From Odobenus rosmarus divergens (taxonomy: Eukaryota; Chordata; Mammalia; Carnivora; Odobenidae), in NCBI RefSeq assembly GCF_000321225.1, contig NW_004450460.1, forward strand, positions 1,082,420 to 1,146,419: DNA of 64,000 bases, read 5' to 3'. Below are positions 11,638 through 22,945 of the stretch, piece by piece. Position 1 is the stretch's first letter, and the number at the start of each line of letters is the position of its first letter. Position numbers and translations under genes: made by a program. The notes below the pieces were generated by a model. The model was not told the origin of the DNA, searched no databases, and saw only the letters and a list, made by a program, of their open reading frames with translations.

Positions 11638-13569
11638 TGCACTGCCCACATTCAGGCTCTGCGCGTCCGTGCCCTTCACTCAATAAAGGTGCACTAGCGC
11701 CTAGTGGAGCTCTGAGTGGGGCAGTGAGTGAGCTCACCTAGCCCTGAGCACACATGAGCACCTGACCCCAACATGCTGTGGGGAAGGGTCCAGATGGGCG
11801 AGGGCTGAGGGAAGAGGGGTCAGGAGGGGAAGGAAAAGGAGAATCTGTGCAGGGAACAGCCCACGCAGAGCCCTGGAAAGGACAGTGTGCAGAGGACAGA
11901 CCCTACCCCCAGGAGAGCCACGTGGAGAGGGCTAAAGAGACAGGGGGCAGCGAGGCTGAGGTCTGAACTGTGCCTGAGGCATGTGGGAACCCCTGAAGGA
12001 CGTGAGTGGGAGAGCCACGAGCAGAGGCCCGACCTGTGTGGAGAGGGCGGGACGGCCAGTCTGGGATGGGCTGGCCGGCGGACCGGGTCGTGGCACAGGA
12101 CGGGGCAGAGGACAGAAGCGGATGCAAGTGCAGGGCTCCGCGAACAGGGCTGCCCCCGGGCTGCCACAGAGCCGCCCAGATGCCCTGGGTGACCACGGTG
12201 CTGGCACTGTCACCTCAGGTGACATCTGCCTGTCATGTGGAGGCACGGGACCCTCGGCTCGGTCCAGCGGCCCTGACAAAAGCCCCGTCCAGCCCTGAAG
12301 ACAGGGATGCAGCAGCCCTCCTCAACCCTGTCCAGGCACTGGTCCGCTGAGCAATGCCCTCAGAGCATGAGGGCGTGCTCGGCCAGCACCGCCTAGACGT
12401 GGCCAGCCCTGCACGGTTCCAAAGGCAGGTGAGCCTCTCCACAGGTGGAGTACCTTCTCACACTCAGACATCTCAGGCCACCCAGGCCAGGGGCACCGAG
12501 CCACCAGAGCGGCCTCCTTGCTGTCCCACTGCTTTGTTCCCAAGTGAGGGCTGCACCTGGCAGGAGAAGAGGCCCCACCTGACAAGCCTGGCCAGCGAGG
12601 ACCATTCCTTACAAGCCTCGCGCTTGGAGGGAGCACTCTCAGGAAGAAATCCAGAATGGGCTGCCACCGACTTCAGCTCCACAAGAAGGAAGCCCCTGCT
12701 CACCAGACCTTTCGGATAGGTGGCTCTCCCAGGGAGAGAGAGGGGCTGGGTATTTCAGGAAACACGCATTCTGCCTTGGACCTTGGTTCTACGGACCGCA
12801 GTGGCCTTCGAAGCAGGCAGATCCCACGGTCAGCAGCTGGAGGCACAGACACCACTGCACAGAAAAGGGCCCTCGAGAGGGTAAACAGTGGGGGCTTCTC
12901 CCCAGTGTCTCCTGGAGCACAGACCGGCCTAGGCGTGCCAGAAGGAGGGAGCAGGGTTCAGAGAAGAGCCAGGCCCTGGGAGCAGCTCCTCTGACACCCT
13001 CTCCCGCTGCTCCAGACCTGTGACCCTGCCTGCCCTCTCGGTAAACAAGGCGAGTCACGATATTTAGTTCAGGCGCGCCGGCATCCTGGGTGAGAAAACC
13101 TTTACAGCACTGAACAGTCAGGGTGGAGAGCCCCGAACCTCCCCAGAGGCCTGGAAGGCCAGAGACAGGATTATTGCTATCTTTAAATCCAGAATAGCTG
13201 GCATAATGCTGGCTTCCAGAAGGAGCCCAGTCAAAACAACGGAACATCTCCACACCAGAACTCTTCGGGCACCGCCCCACGTGCACGATCTCAACAGGTC
13301 CTCCTAACCCAGCAAGGCGACCAGAGTGGATACTTTCATACCCCTTTTGCCCAGAAAACCAACGATGAAGAAGATCCATACAAACCCCTTAAAGACATTA
13401 TACAGGGCAGATGCCAGGTGCATGAACACAAAAATGTCTCTACAAACCCCCAGTCAAGTGGACCAAGAAAGCTTTCCAGCCATTAATCCAATGTGTCTAC
13501 TGCTTTTCTCTATGAAAGACAAGACTCTGGACTGTCCAGCCCACACATGGACTCCTCCAGGGGCCACAT

Positions 13570-13815
13570 ATTGCAAAGCAGTGTGTATATATTTGCATAT
13601 GTGTGCACAGTGAGTTCATTTGTGACTATGTGTGTGTGTGTATTATATGTGAGTTGTGTGTGTATTCACGTACGAATGTGAATGTATGTAGGTGGGTGTG
13701 CATGAGTACATGCGAGTTGTGTGAGTGTGTATGTGAGTAGTTGTATGTATGAATCAATGCAAGTTGTGTGTGCACACGTATACAAGTACGTGTGTGTGTG
13801 TGCGCACACGCATGC
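13570..13815. repeat. Imperfect GT-rich tract
   Basis: A 245-base stretch is dominated by alternating GT/GTAT units interrupted by GAGTT, GTATG and similar variants. It includes purer runs at about 13,629-13,642 and 13,789-13,803, the latter followed by GCGCACACGC. Alternating purine-pyrimidine sequence of this kind can adopt Z-DNA. Confidence 0.85.
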
Positions 13816-14409
13816 ATGTCACCACTAGGCAACTGTGCTCCTTTCTTCCTAAGGCTCCTGCCCTTACCGCCCCAGCCCGTGACCCCTGCACTGCTGGGCC
13901 ACGCCAGCCCCTGACAACGCACCTCAAGGCTGAGGCACTCCTGCCCTCCCTCGACTCTTTCTCCTGACCTTTCAGGTTCTCACTCGTCAGCTCCCCGAGG
14001 CGCCTCCCCCCACACCACAGTCAACCCCCACTGTTCTCCTCGCTCTCTGCTAGCACACAGCTTACTGGTCATGCCCCTCCCCGCCGTGGCCACACCAGGA
14101 CTCACATCAGGAAAGCCGGGCATCACCAGATTTGTGAATGGCCGTGTCCCAGCACCCAGAATGCAGTGAGGACCCAAGCACTTTCTCACTTCTCCTGTGA
14201 ACTGTTTCATTGGCTATGACTTCCTCTTGTCATCTTCCCAGGGAGCTCTTACCACAACTTGCAGACAGAGTTTGATGACTGATGCCTCTGGCATGAGGAC
14301 ATGCTCCTGACAGCCTTCCAGCTGAGATGAAGGGTCACTACCATGCTAACTTCACCCTGCCCTTCGTCTGCTTTCCTGGCATTTCTGTCAAACTGGCACA
14401 AGAAGCAAT

Positions 14410-14631
14410 AAAATTTTCAGGGGCGCCTGGGTGGCTCAGTCATTGGGCGTCTGCCTTCGGCTCAGGTCATGATCCCGGGATCCTGGGATCGAGCCCCACC
14501 ATCGGGCTCTCTGCTCCCTGGGAGGCCTGCTTCTCTGTCTCCCTCTCCCCCTGCTTGTGTTCCCTCTCTCACTGTCTCTCTCTGTCAAGTAAATAAATAA
14601 AATCTTTAAAATAAATAAATAAAAATTTCAG
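14410..14631 (+). mobile_element. CAN SINE with ~11-bp target-site duplication
   Basis: The element is 14,421-14,620 with intact head, CT-rich body and AAATAAATAAAATCTTTAAAATAAATAAAT tail. AAA(T/A)TTTCAG is repeated on both sides with one mismatch. Confidence 0.92.
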
Positions 14632-14979
14632 AACACTGGATGAGCCCTGATGTCTGTGTAAAGACAAGGGACCTGGCAACCAGGCTCCTGGCTGGCTCAA
14701 GTGTTTCCATTGCCGGTATATCCACATCCAAAGAGGGTGCAAAAAACAGTTTCAGAGAACGGATCCATAAAGCCCAAAAGCATACGCAGTGGAACGGCTG
14801 GTGTCAGAACGCCTCTCCCCTCGCCCCCCAGCTTCGCTGCGTGCACACCTGCTAGCTTGAGAAGGACACAGAGACAGACAGGTGCTCGCACCCAGGCTGG
14901 CACACTGCCTGCCTGACCCTGGCCCCCCGGGAGCTCACATGACACACAGAAAGGAGCATGGACCAGCCTGGAAATTCTT

Positions 14980-16135
14980 CTGGGAAACAGCAGGAGCAAG
15001 ACCTCAGTGTCACACGGAGAAAAGCCAGCACAGTCCCTAGCAGACAATGACGGATGAGCTGGACGTCACCAAACGCTCAGGACGTTTGTGTCTCAGAAGA
15101 CACTGGTAAGGCAATGAAAGGACAAGCCACAGACTGGAAGAGAGGATGAGCAAATCGCAAACAGACACAGGATTTTCATCCACAACAGATAAAAGACTCT
15201 CAAAACTCTAAAATAAAGGGGTGCCTGGGTGGCTCAGTCGTTAAGCGTCTGCCTTTGGCTCAGGTCGTGATCCCAGGGTCCTGGGATCGAGCCCCGCATC
15301 GGGCGCCCTGCTCGGTGGGAGGCCTGCTTTTCCCTCTCCCGCTGTGTCTCTCTGACAAATAAATAAATAAAATCTTAAAAAAAAAAAACAAAACTCTAAA
15401 ATAAAAAGACAAAGTACCCCATTAAAAAGCGGGCAAGGGATCTGAGAAGACGTTTTCCCCAAAGAAGGAAAGGAGGGCTGAGAAGCACGTGAGCAGCCGC
15501 TCAGCATCAGTCAGCAGGGAAACCACAAGGCAGCACCCCCTCCCCCAGGGTGGGGGCCCGTGCGCTCACAGGGGCTGAAGAGGCCACTGAGAGGCGAGCG
15601 CTGCCGGCGGGAGCTTCAGGAGCGATGCAGTCCTCCCCGCTCACACGTGCACCTCCGTGCGACCCAGGTCTACGGCCTCCGTGGGAGAGATGACAACGGC
15701 ATCGGGACGGTTCACGGCGGTGCTGCTGGCGGTCGCCAACTGCTGAAAGCGACCCGAATGCCCAACCAAGGCAGGCGGCTAAGCAAACTGTGTCTCATCT
15801 GCGGAAGGGGCTACAGCTCAGCCGCGACGAGGACTGCAGAACAGACACACACAGCCTGGACGGGTCTCGAGCATCGGTGCCACGGCAGAGGCAGAGCCCA
15901 CACACTTGACACTCTGTGATCCCGTGGACACGAACTGCAGCAAGAACAAAACCACCGTGCTGGGGAGAAGGGCAGTGGTGGCCAAGGGCGTGGCAAAGGG
16001 ACATGGAATGCTCCATACCGTCACTGCGGGGGAAGGAGTTCCCACAGTGGCACACGATGTCAGAGCACATCAAAGTGCACACTTCAGACTGGCAAGTCTT
16101 GATGAATGTAAACACGTGCCCATCACACTGATCGG
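14980..16135 (+). mobile_element. Decayed L1M 3' region, GC/CpG-enriched, with nested SINE
   Basis: Around the SINE at 15,218-15,389 the sense-strand text follows L1 ORF2 and 3' UTR: ACAAGCCACAGACTGGAAGAG, CCCATTAAAAAGCGGGCAAG, AAGGATCT-like GGGATCTGAGAAGACG with CCCCAAAGAAGG, CGCTCAGCATCAGTCAGCAG, later CAGTGGTGGCCAAGGGC and the terminal CATCAAAGTGCACACTTCAG with GATGAATGTAAACACG. Between these anchors the sequence is unusually CpG-rich. No open frame of L1 origin survives. Confidence 0.75.
15202..15405 (+). mobile_element. CAN SINE with perfect 16-bp target-site duplication
   Basis: The element is 15,218-15,389. AAAACTCTAAAATAAA at 15,202-15,217 recurs exactly at 15,390-15,405. It has a full head and a slightly shortened CT body (GCTGTGTCTCTCTGAC) and lies inside the L1M relic. 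Confidence 0.95.
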
Positions 16136-16861
16136 AGGCACGCATACACAAAGAACACCATGTGCCAACAGGGAAACAGGAGCTCCTGCCTGGGACACCA
16201 ACCTCGAGTCCCACACAGTGGAGACTACAGGAAGCCACAGACCAAGGGGGGGGGGGCGCTGTGGGGTCTCAGACACCCGGCACACAATCTAGAGTCAGGA
16301 GGGGCGGACAGGAAGGGCCGTAAGGGCCTCTGCATGCTGCCCCTTTCCAGTTCTGGGACATCGTGGGCGGCAATGTGGTCTATTCATCTGAAAGCCACAC
16401 GCAGACACACTTGCAACTTTGCTCTCCCCACGCGCTATGTGGTGATGAACTATTCACATAGAGTGTTTGTGACACCCTGTCTGTACACTGGGTGGCAGCC
16501 CCGTCTTCTCAGCCCCTTTCTGCACGACTCCTGCACAAGCACCAGTGGTTCTGCCCATGCTAGGGGAAGGTCCCACCCGCCCAGCTTCTGGTGAGGCCTG
16601 GAGAGAAGCTGCCAGCCAGCCAGCCCCCAGTGACCCCCTCCCCAGGGCCGCATCCAGGGGCGCAGCAGCCCCCCAACAGCACGCATGGCCAGGCAGGGCC
16701 CATCCACCGCACCAGGCTCCTCCCCTGGAATGTAAGCAAACCTTCTGTGGCAGGCAGCTTGTTGCCCCCATTAGTGGAACCGGCTAGGGAGGGACCCGAA
16801 GAATGCTACTTCTGTTCTTTCGGGCAGCCGATGTCGTGGCGGTCACCACCCACGTGGGGTC

Positions 16862-17138
16862 AGAAAGAGGGAAAGCTTGGGGCGCCTGGGTGGCTCAGTC
16901 GTTAAGCGTCTGCCTTCGGCCCAGGTCATGATCCCAGGGTCCTGAGATCGAGCCCCGCATCGGGCTCCCTGCTCGGCGGGCGGCCTGCTTCTCCCTCTCC
17001 CACTCCCCCTGCTTGTGTTCCTGCTCTCGCTGTCTCTAATAAATAAAATCTTAAAAAATAAATAAATAAAATCTTAAAAAAAAAAAAGAAAGAAAGAAAG
17101 AAAGAAAGAAAGAGAAAGAAAGAAAGAGGGAATGCTTG
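16862..17138 (+). mobile_element. CAN SINE with duplicated tail and (GAAA)n
   Basis: The element is 16,880-17,120. The target-site duplication AGAAAGAGGGAA(A/T)GCTTG lies at 16,862-16,879 and 17,121-17,138. The AAATAAAATCTTAAAA tail motif occurs twice (about 17,040 and 17,065), and an (AAAG)n microsatellite follows. Confidence 0.93.
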
Positions 17139-20100
17139 AGTCGTCACACAACTAAAACCAGGCTGGAACCAGGCAGAGAGCACCTGGGGAACCCTCATCA
17201 GCAGTGGGAGAAGGAGGACTGACACCGGAGAGGAAGTGGGCTTTGGGCTGGGAGGTGGTGGCTGGCTTTGGGGCAGGTTTCCTGTGGCCAGAGCCACGGG
17301 AGCAGGGGCTCACCCAGTGCCCGGTGGCCCGAGGTCCCCACTCCACACTGTCCAGGACACAGAGGACAGAGGCACAATCCTGCCCACAGTGGGCCAGGTC
17401 CACTTAGGCAGGTGCCCCTGCACACAAGTGGCCGGGACCCGTGGCATGGCTCAGCATGCGCCAGGCCACTAGGCCGTAACTCGGGGCACCCTGAGCTGGG
17501 TAGAAAGAGCCTTCACAGGCTTCCCCGACACCTTGCTGGGCCAGGAGCCCTGTGCACACGAGAAAGGAAGGACAGCAAAGAACAAGCCACTGGAGCCCTG
17601 GGACTCAGTGTTCCCACACCCCATTCCCACTGCCCCTGCCACAAGGGGCGATGCTGTGTCTGGGGGTGATGCCCGTGTACAAGTCCGCAGCAGCCCCCCC
17701 AGCACAGTGCGCTCACCCTCCAAGTGTCTGGACATCCCCTGTGACAGAAATCTGACACAGGGAGTCTCCTCCAGCGCCCTTGCTCTGAACCACCCCCACC
17801 CCCCAAGAGGGGACGGGCACATCTGGAAAGGAAAGCAGCTTATTTCCATGCCGGCCCAGAGCTCAGCTGTCCGAGCAGAGAGCTGGCCCCAGGTGGCCTT
17901 GTCACAGCAGCGCTGCTCCCCTACAGCCCCAGCAGCAGAGAGAGGAAGGAGGGAGAAAGCCCCAAACCCACCACTGCTGCACTACCATCTCACACCAAAG
18001 AGAGGAAATGCCCAACACAGGATACCCGTTTCCTATGCACACTGGCCACGGAAAACAGGAGCCCCTTCCGAGGCTCACCCTGGTACTGGCGTCTGAGTGG
18101 GGGCCAAAGCTGCTAGGACAACGCAAAAATGTAGACACGGGGGTTGGAGGAGAGCTAGGGCCAGGCCTGGGCCCATGGCCAAGTGGGGCTCACCCTGCGT
18201 TCCTCACACACTTGCCCAACACCCCTGTAAACCAGGCTGAGGTGGTCAGGGAAGAACCTCTGGGTGGCAGGCGAGGAAGACATGCAGGGATCAGGCTGGA
18301 GGTCAAGTGCTCTCCTGGAGCCCAGCACCAGGGCAGCCATGGATTACCAGGTCACCAGGGAGCAGGTGTGCGGTCAGGCTGAAAGAGCCACCTGGATGGG
18401 AAGAGGAGGTAGGCTGTGGCCCACACAGGGCTGGGCGCCAGGATATTAGCACACATCCAGAAAGCAGAGAAATGCACCACCACACCACCAAAATCGTTCT
18501 GTTCCAAGTTCAAGTCAAGCCAAACTCCAAACAATGAAAGTGGCTGTTGAAGCCTGCCTAGTCATCCCGCCTGGCCCCTGGCCACCACTGACCACAGAGG
18601 GCAGGGGCGTCCAGGCCACGTGGAAGGCACCTCTGGCAAGTCTTCCCTCCTGATCCCCACACTGGCATCTGCCAAGACAAGCGCCTGCTGGCCAGGGCAT
18701 AAGCAAGGTGGCCTGCTCGTGGCAGGCTGGCTGAGACCCACTGACTCAACAGCACCCCTCTGTTTAGTGCAGCAAAGCCCATGTGCCCCAGCCCTCCCCT
18801 GCCCATCTCAGGGCCCAGGTGAGTGCCAGATGTGGTGTTTACAAACAAGGGGCAGGCGCACCAGCACTGACTCCCCCGGGAGAATGCATGGGCTCAGGAA
18901 GGCCAGTATGCTCAAGGCAGGAGACAGGTGACTTCCTCTCTTCACCCCCTAGCCTCTACAAGCCTAGCAGGCATGCAGCCCAGCCTGCCTAAGAATAGGG
19001 CACTGTGGGTCCTGCCACGTCGCCCCGCCCTCCCTGCTGGTATAAAAGCCTGGGCTGCAAGATTTAGCCCAGGCTCAGTCCAGGAAGGAGGCTCAGAGGC
19101 CACATGGGAGGGGAGCAGAGCCCAGTGAGATGCCGCCTGTGCCCCGGCCCCTCCCAGTGCCCTTACTCCCTGCAGGGACTTCAGCACAAACACTGGCAAG
19201 CATGCCCCCCACCCCAGACACTGAAATAGAAGGAACAGCCTTTTATTAGAAAAATGCCAGAAAGAAACAGAAGGCCACCTCTACAACACGGAAAGACAGA
19301 GGGAAGCTTCCAGAGATGGGGGTACTTTGAGACAGGCACAGACCAAGGAGCCAAAGGGGGGTGGGGACAAGCTCTCCCCCACAGCACCCCCAGGCCCATG
19401 GGTCGCCCCAGTTAGTCAGCTGAAGGGTCAGGCCGCCTCTCACAGCCCTGCACCATACAGCCCAAGAGCACTGCACACCGCAGGTCTAGGGAGGACACAG
19501 GGTGCCAGGAGGTACCGAGCTGGCCCAAAAGCCTCACAAGGCAAAGCCAGTGGCACCTGGTTATCCTGTTAATAAGAGCATGAGGGTCAGAAACCCCCAG
19601 AACTCCATCCACACAAGAGCACTGCCGGCAGCCACCCTGTGGCCAAGCACCGTCCACATCCTGTTGCAGATGTGGGGCCTGGGACAGGCCCGGCCCTGCA
19701 GCTGCAGAAGGGAAGACCAAAGCTGTGCTGGGAAAAGGGACCCTGGTCCCCTCCCCCTCCACCTGCTCCCCCACAGCATGTTCCCCTCTAATTGGAAGTG
19801 CTGTTTTCTTCTCTGAGATGAGGAGGAAGGCATCAGGTATGGGAGTTCCAGAAAGCGAGAGGAAAGCCAGAGTCTGACATGCCAAGGCCCATACTTCAGA
19901 TTCCTCAGTGGGAGGCTCAGAGAAGCTGTGGGGAGGAGACACTCAGCACAGCGTGCCCATCTGGGGACAGAGGGTCCAGACAGGAGCCTGGCCTCCTGCC
20001 CTGGTGCCTCCTTGGCATGGAAGTTGCTTGCGGCCCCCCACAGCCACCCCACTGGCCCCCCACCCCAGTCTTCAGAAGGCGTGCCTGTTCATCTCCCTTC

Positions 20101-20375
20101 TTAGCTCGAAGCCCCCCAGGACCCCAACTGCTGTGAAGGCTCATGGACTCTCAAGGGTCTTCGAGACCCCACATGATGTGTGCCCCTGCCCAATGCCCGC
20201 CATGCCAGCCTGGCCCCAGGGACACACACAGATGGCCACCTCACAACCCTTGTCATGCTGTGTCCTTAGCCCCAAAAAGCCTCAGAACAGACTCCTCCCT
20301 CTCAGCCCAAAGTCACCCTCAACCCTCCAAAACTCACACAGTTCCCTACAGTCTTCCTCTGACTCTGGTGCGTCT
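17139..20375. other. Gene-free GC-rich intronic sequence
   Basis: No exon or clear repeat was recognised. It contains a minus-strand AATAAA box at 19,242-19,247 followed downstream on that strand by a G/T-rich stretch. Open frames up to 187 codons show no recognisable features. Confidence 0.5.
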
Positions 20376-20495
20376 ACATGAGCTCAATGAGGGCAGGAAA
20401 TAGGCCTGTCATTTTCTGCGACCACCTCGGTGGACAGCACTTGGTCCAGCATCAGCAGCGGTGTTAACACATGCTCCTGAATGAATTAATTTCTA
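20376..20495 (+). mobile_element. L2 3' end relic
   Basis: CTCAATGAGGGCAGGAAATA, a GTGGACAGCACTTGGTCCAG block and CTCCTGAATGAATTAA follow the L2 3' end (gene-like 'GAGGGCAGGGA' to 'TTGAATGAATGA' order), heavily diverged. Confidence 0.5.
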
Positions 20496-20499
20496 ATAC

Positions 20500-21300
20500 G
20501 CAAATAAGAACAATTGCAAATCAGCAAGAAGAGCATGACCACCCTCCCCGCCTCCCCAAAAAAAACAATAAATGGCAAAGAAAAAACCATCCATAAGAGG
20601 AAAAAAAACTATGAATGGTCAATAAACATAAGAAGAAAAGATCAATTTTCCTAACTCAGAAGCAACCCCACAGAGGACAAGATGATTTTTTTTGTTTCTG
20701 ATCAAGGACAAGGGCAGCCAGTGCTGGGGTGGATCACCTGAACCCCCCACCCACAGGCTGCCTCACAAAATGTTTTGGAATGCACAATGAGAAGACCCTG
20801 TGACTGGAAAGTCTACTTCTAGGAATTTATCACCAATACTCAAACTCAGAACAACTTACAAATAAGGAAATAGAAAGAAGCACTGCTTGAAACAAAGATG
20901 CTGGAAACTGCCTAAGCCTGTGCCTGCGGGGGCCTGGCTGGTAAGGCACAGTGTGGCCGTAGTGTGTGTGTACGGGGTGCGCGCCAGCACGGATGGGCCA
21001 CGGCACAGGGTAACTGGAAGGTGCCAGAAGGTGTGGCCTGGAACAGCTCCTTGGGGGCAACATTTGATGTAGATTTCACTTTCTTTATAAATTTATGCAT
21101 TATTAGAATTTCCCATATAATCAGAAGGGGAAAAAAAAGTTACTGTAATTTTGGATAAAGTCATACATGAAAATGCCAACAAAAAAGATGCTGATAAAAG
21201 GTGATTTTTCCCCATGTCTCCAAATATTCAGTTACCTTACTTTTATAATTGAAAAAAAAGTCACTATGTACATCCTAATAAAGATCTTCAAAAATGAGAT
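20500..21300 (+). mobile_element. Old L1M 3' end
   Basis: GAATGGTCAATAAACATAAG, TCTACTTCTAGGAATTTATC, and a terminal TTCTTTATAAATTTATGCAT, AATTTCCCATATAATCAGAA and TTTTATAATTGAAAAAAAAG are in L1M 3' order. This is an AT-richer island in GC-rich surroundings. Confidence 0.55.
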
Positions 21301-22359
21301 GCAGCTAAAGCTTTGGCAGTTTCCCAAAAAGTGAAACACACACTGGGCACCCCAGGACAATGTCCCTCCTAACTAGCCCCCAGGGACAGAACTGAGAGCC
21401 ACAGGAGGACCTGGAAAGCTGCTCAAAGGAGCTCTGGCCACAATGGGAAGACGACCCCCCCACTGGCCACCAGCTGGAGAACGCAGTCCCCGTCGAGGCC
21501 GCCACACCTCGGACTGCTCGGCACTCAAGAGGAACCATAACCCTAACCACTAACTCACTGCTACACGTACAGCAGGTGACCTCGAGGCAGAGACCGGACA
21601 GGCAGCACCCAGGACAGGCTCTGTAGGCACAACATAACGGGGTGGCTGTGGAGGGCACAAGGAGGTAGTATCCGAAGGGAGAGAAATGCTGACAAGAACC
21701 CATGCCTTTGTCAACACTCATCCACCTGCCCTGGGGAACGTGAGAAGTGGGCAGGTATGGACGCTGCCCGCCCCCCGCCCTCCCCAATGCACATGCACGC
21801 GCATACAGCCAGGCCTTCTGGGCCGACCGGACCCACTGAGCCGAGGGCGAGAAGACAGGGCAGCCACCAGCACCCAGGGGACTTCCGTTACAACCACCTC
21901 GCGGTGACCTCTGGGGCTGTGGGTGAGCCTCCCTCTGCTGTTCCTGCCTCTTCCCAAACACACGTCTTCAGAAACTGAGCAGCACGCACGGTGAGAAGGG
22001 GGGACAGGACTGAAGGAGCGACACGCGTGCCGACACCACTCGCCCAGATCTAGGTTTAATGCAGCTTTTTCTGAAAACCTGAAGCCAGGAATTACTAATG
22101 AGGAAAGTCAGGGATAGGAGGACGGGGCCCAACCAAGACGTGGGACTGGATCAAGCCCCCTGAACGAGCCCAAAGTGCCCCTCATTATGTTCCCCGTGGC
22201 TTCCTGCCGGCCACCCTGGCAGCGAAGTCTCCGCCCTGTCCTTCAGCTGTGGGCAGGTGTCCCGCCCCCGGTGGGTGGTGCCCAACGCAGACCACACCCC
22301 CTCCCCAGCTGTCCACAGGGCTGCACCTCCTCCCCCTCAGCTTCAGGTCTCCTCAGAAA
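21301..22359. other. Unassigned GC-rich sequence
   Basis: A minus open frame of 218 codons (21,305-21,961) has a Cys-rich but family-less translation. No splice-site or codon-use argument supports it. No repeat was recognised. Confidence 0.5.
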
Positions 22360-22945
22360 CTTCCTAAAAGGGGGTGCATGGAAGTAACCCTTTGTTTCAG
22401 AACGTGCGAAAAGACTCTTATCCCAGCCTCGCAGATGACTGATGGTTTGTCTGACGTGAAGCCCATGTTGAAGTCCTTTTCTGACAGTATCTTGAAGACT
22501 ATTTTCTCATTTCTAGGTTGGAGTTTGTGTTTGGATTCCTGGTGTTTTGTTCTGTCTTGTTCTCCGGAAGTTTTCAGAATCCTTTCTTTATCCCTGGTGT
22601 TCTGAAATGTTGTGGGAACAAGGGACATTCCCTGTGTGGGGCACCGGATGAGCCTATTCAATGCGAACTCACAGCCTGCAGTTCTGGAAACAGGCTGAGC
22701 TGCTTTGATAACACCCTCCTTCTGCTTCCTGCTCTTTCTGGAACTCCTCTGTGGCAGGGAGCTCCCTGCAAAGGTGCTGACACTCTTGCACTCCCGGGGT
22801 ACATCCCTGACTTTCTGTTCTACTTGCTGGGAAATGCACCCAATCTTACCTCTTATCCCTTGGCCTTTTAATTTGCTCTTGCATTTCTAATTTCCAAGCA
22901 TTCTTTTTAATTCTTTGGATGTTCCTTTTTTGTGGCATCTACTCT
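22360..22945 (+). repeat. Ancient interspersed repeat, family not named
   Basis: The run AGGTTGGAGTTTGTG, CCTGGTGTTCTGAAATGTTG, CTCTTTCTGGAACTCCTCTG, TGTTCTACTTGCTGGGAAAT, TTTCTAATTTCCAAGCATTC resembles a pyrimidine-rich interspersed repeat seen at many mammalian loci. I cannot assign its class with certainty. It has no coding capacity. Confidence 0.4.

Larger units (their letters stand above)
9661..14420. other. Gene-free GC-rich intronic sequence
   Basis: No exon was recognised. Open frames up to about 215 codons (for example minus 10,075-10,722 and minus 12,789-13,379) have no domain, signal peptide or family resemblance and overlap open frames on the other strand, as expected of GC-rich non-coding DNA. 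An AATAAA-like box occurs at 14,406. Confidence 0.5.

Noticed and set aside
12789..13379. 196-codon minus frame and its plus-strand partner
   Set aside because: No splice signals, no recognisable domain, and equal coding potential on both strands.
14421..14500. tRNA-Lys-like sequences at SINE heads (this and the other CAN SINEs)
   Set aside because: They keep degenerate A and B boxes but cannot fold a full tRNA and continue into the CT-rich SINE body. They are SINE promoters, not tRNA genes.
16245..16258. Run of about ten G residues
   Set aside because: A single homopolymer, possibly with sequencing-length error. It is not a feature by itself.
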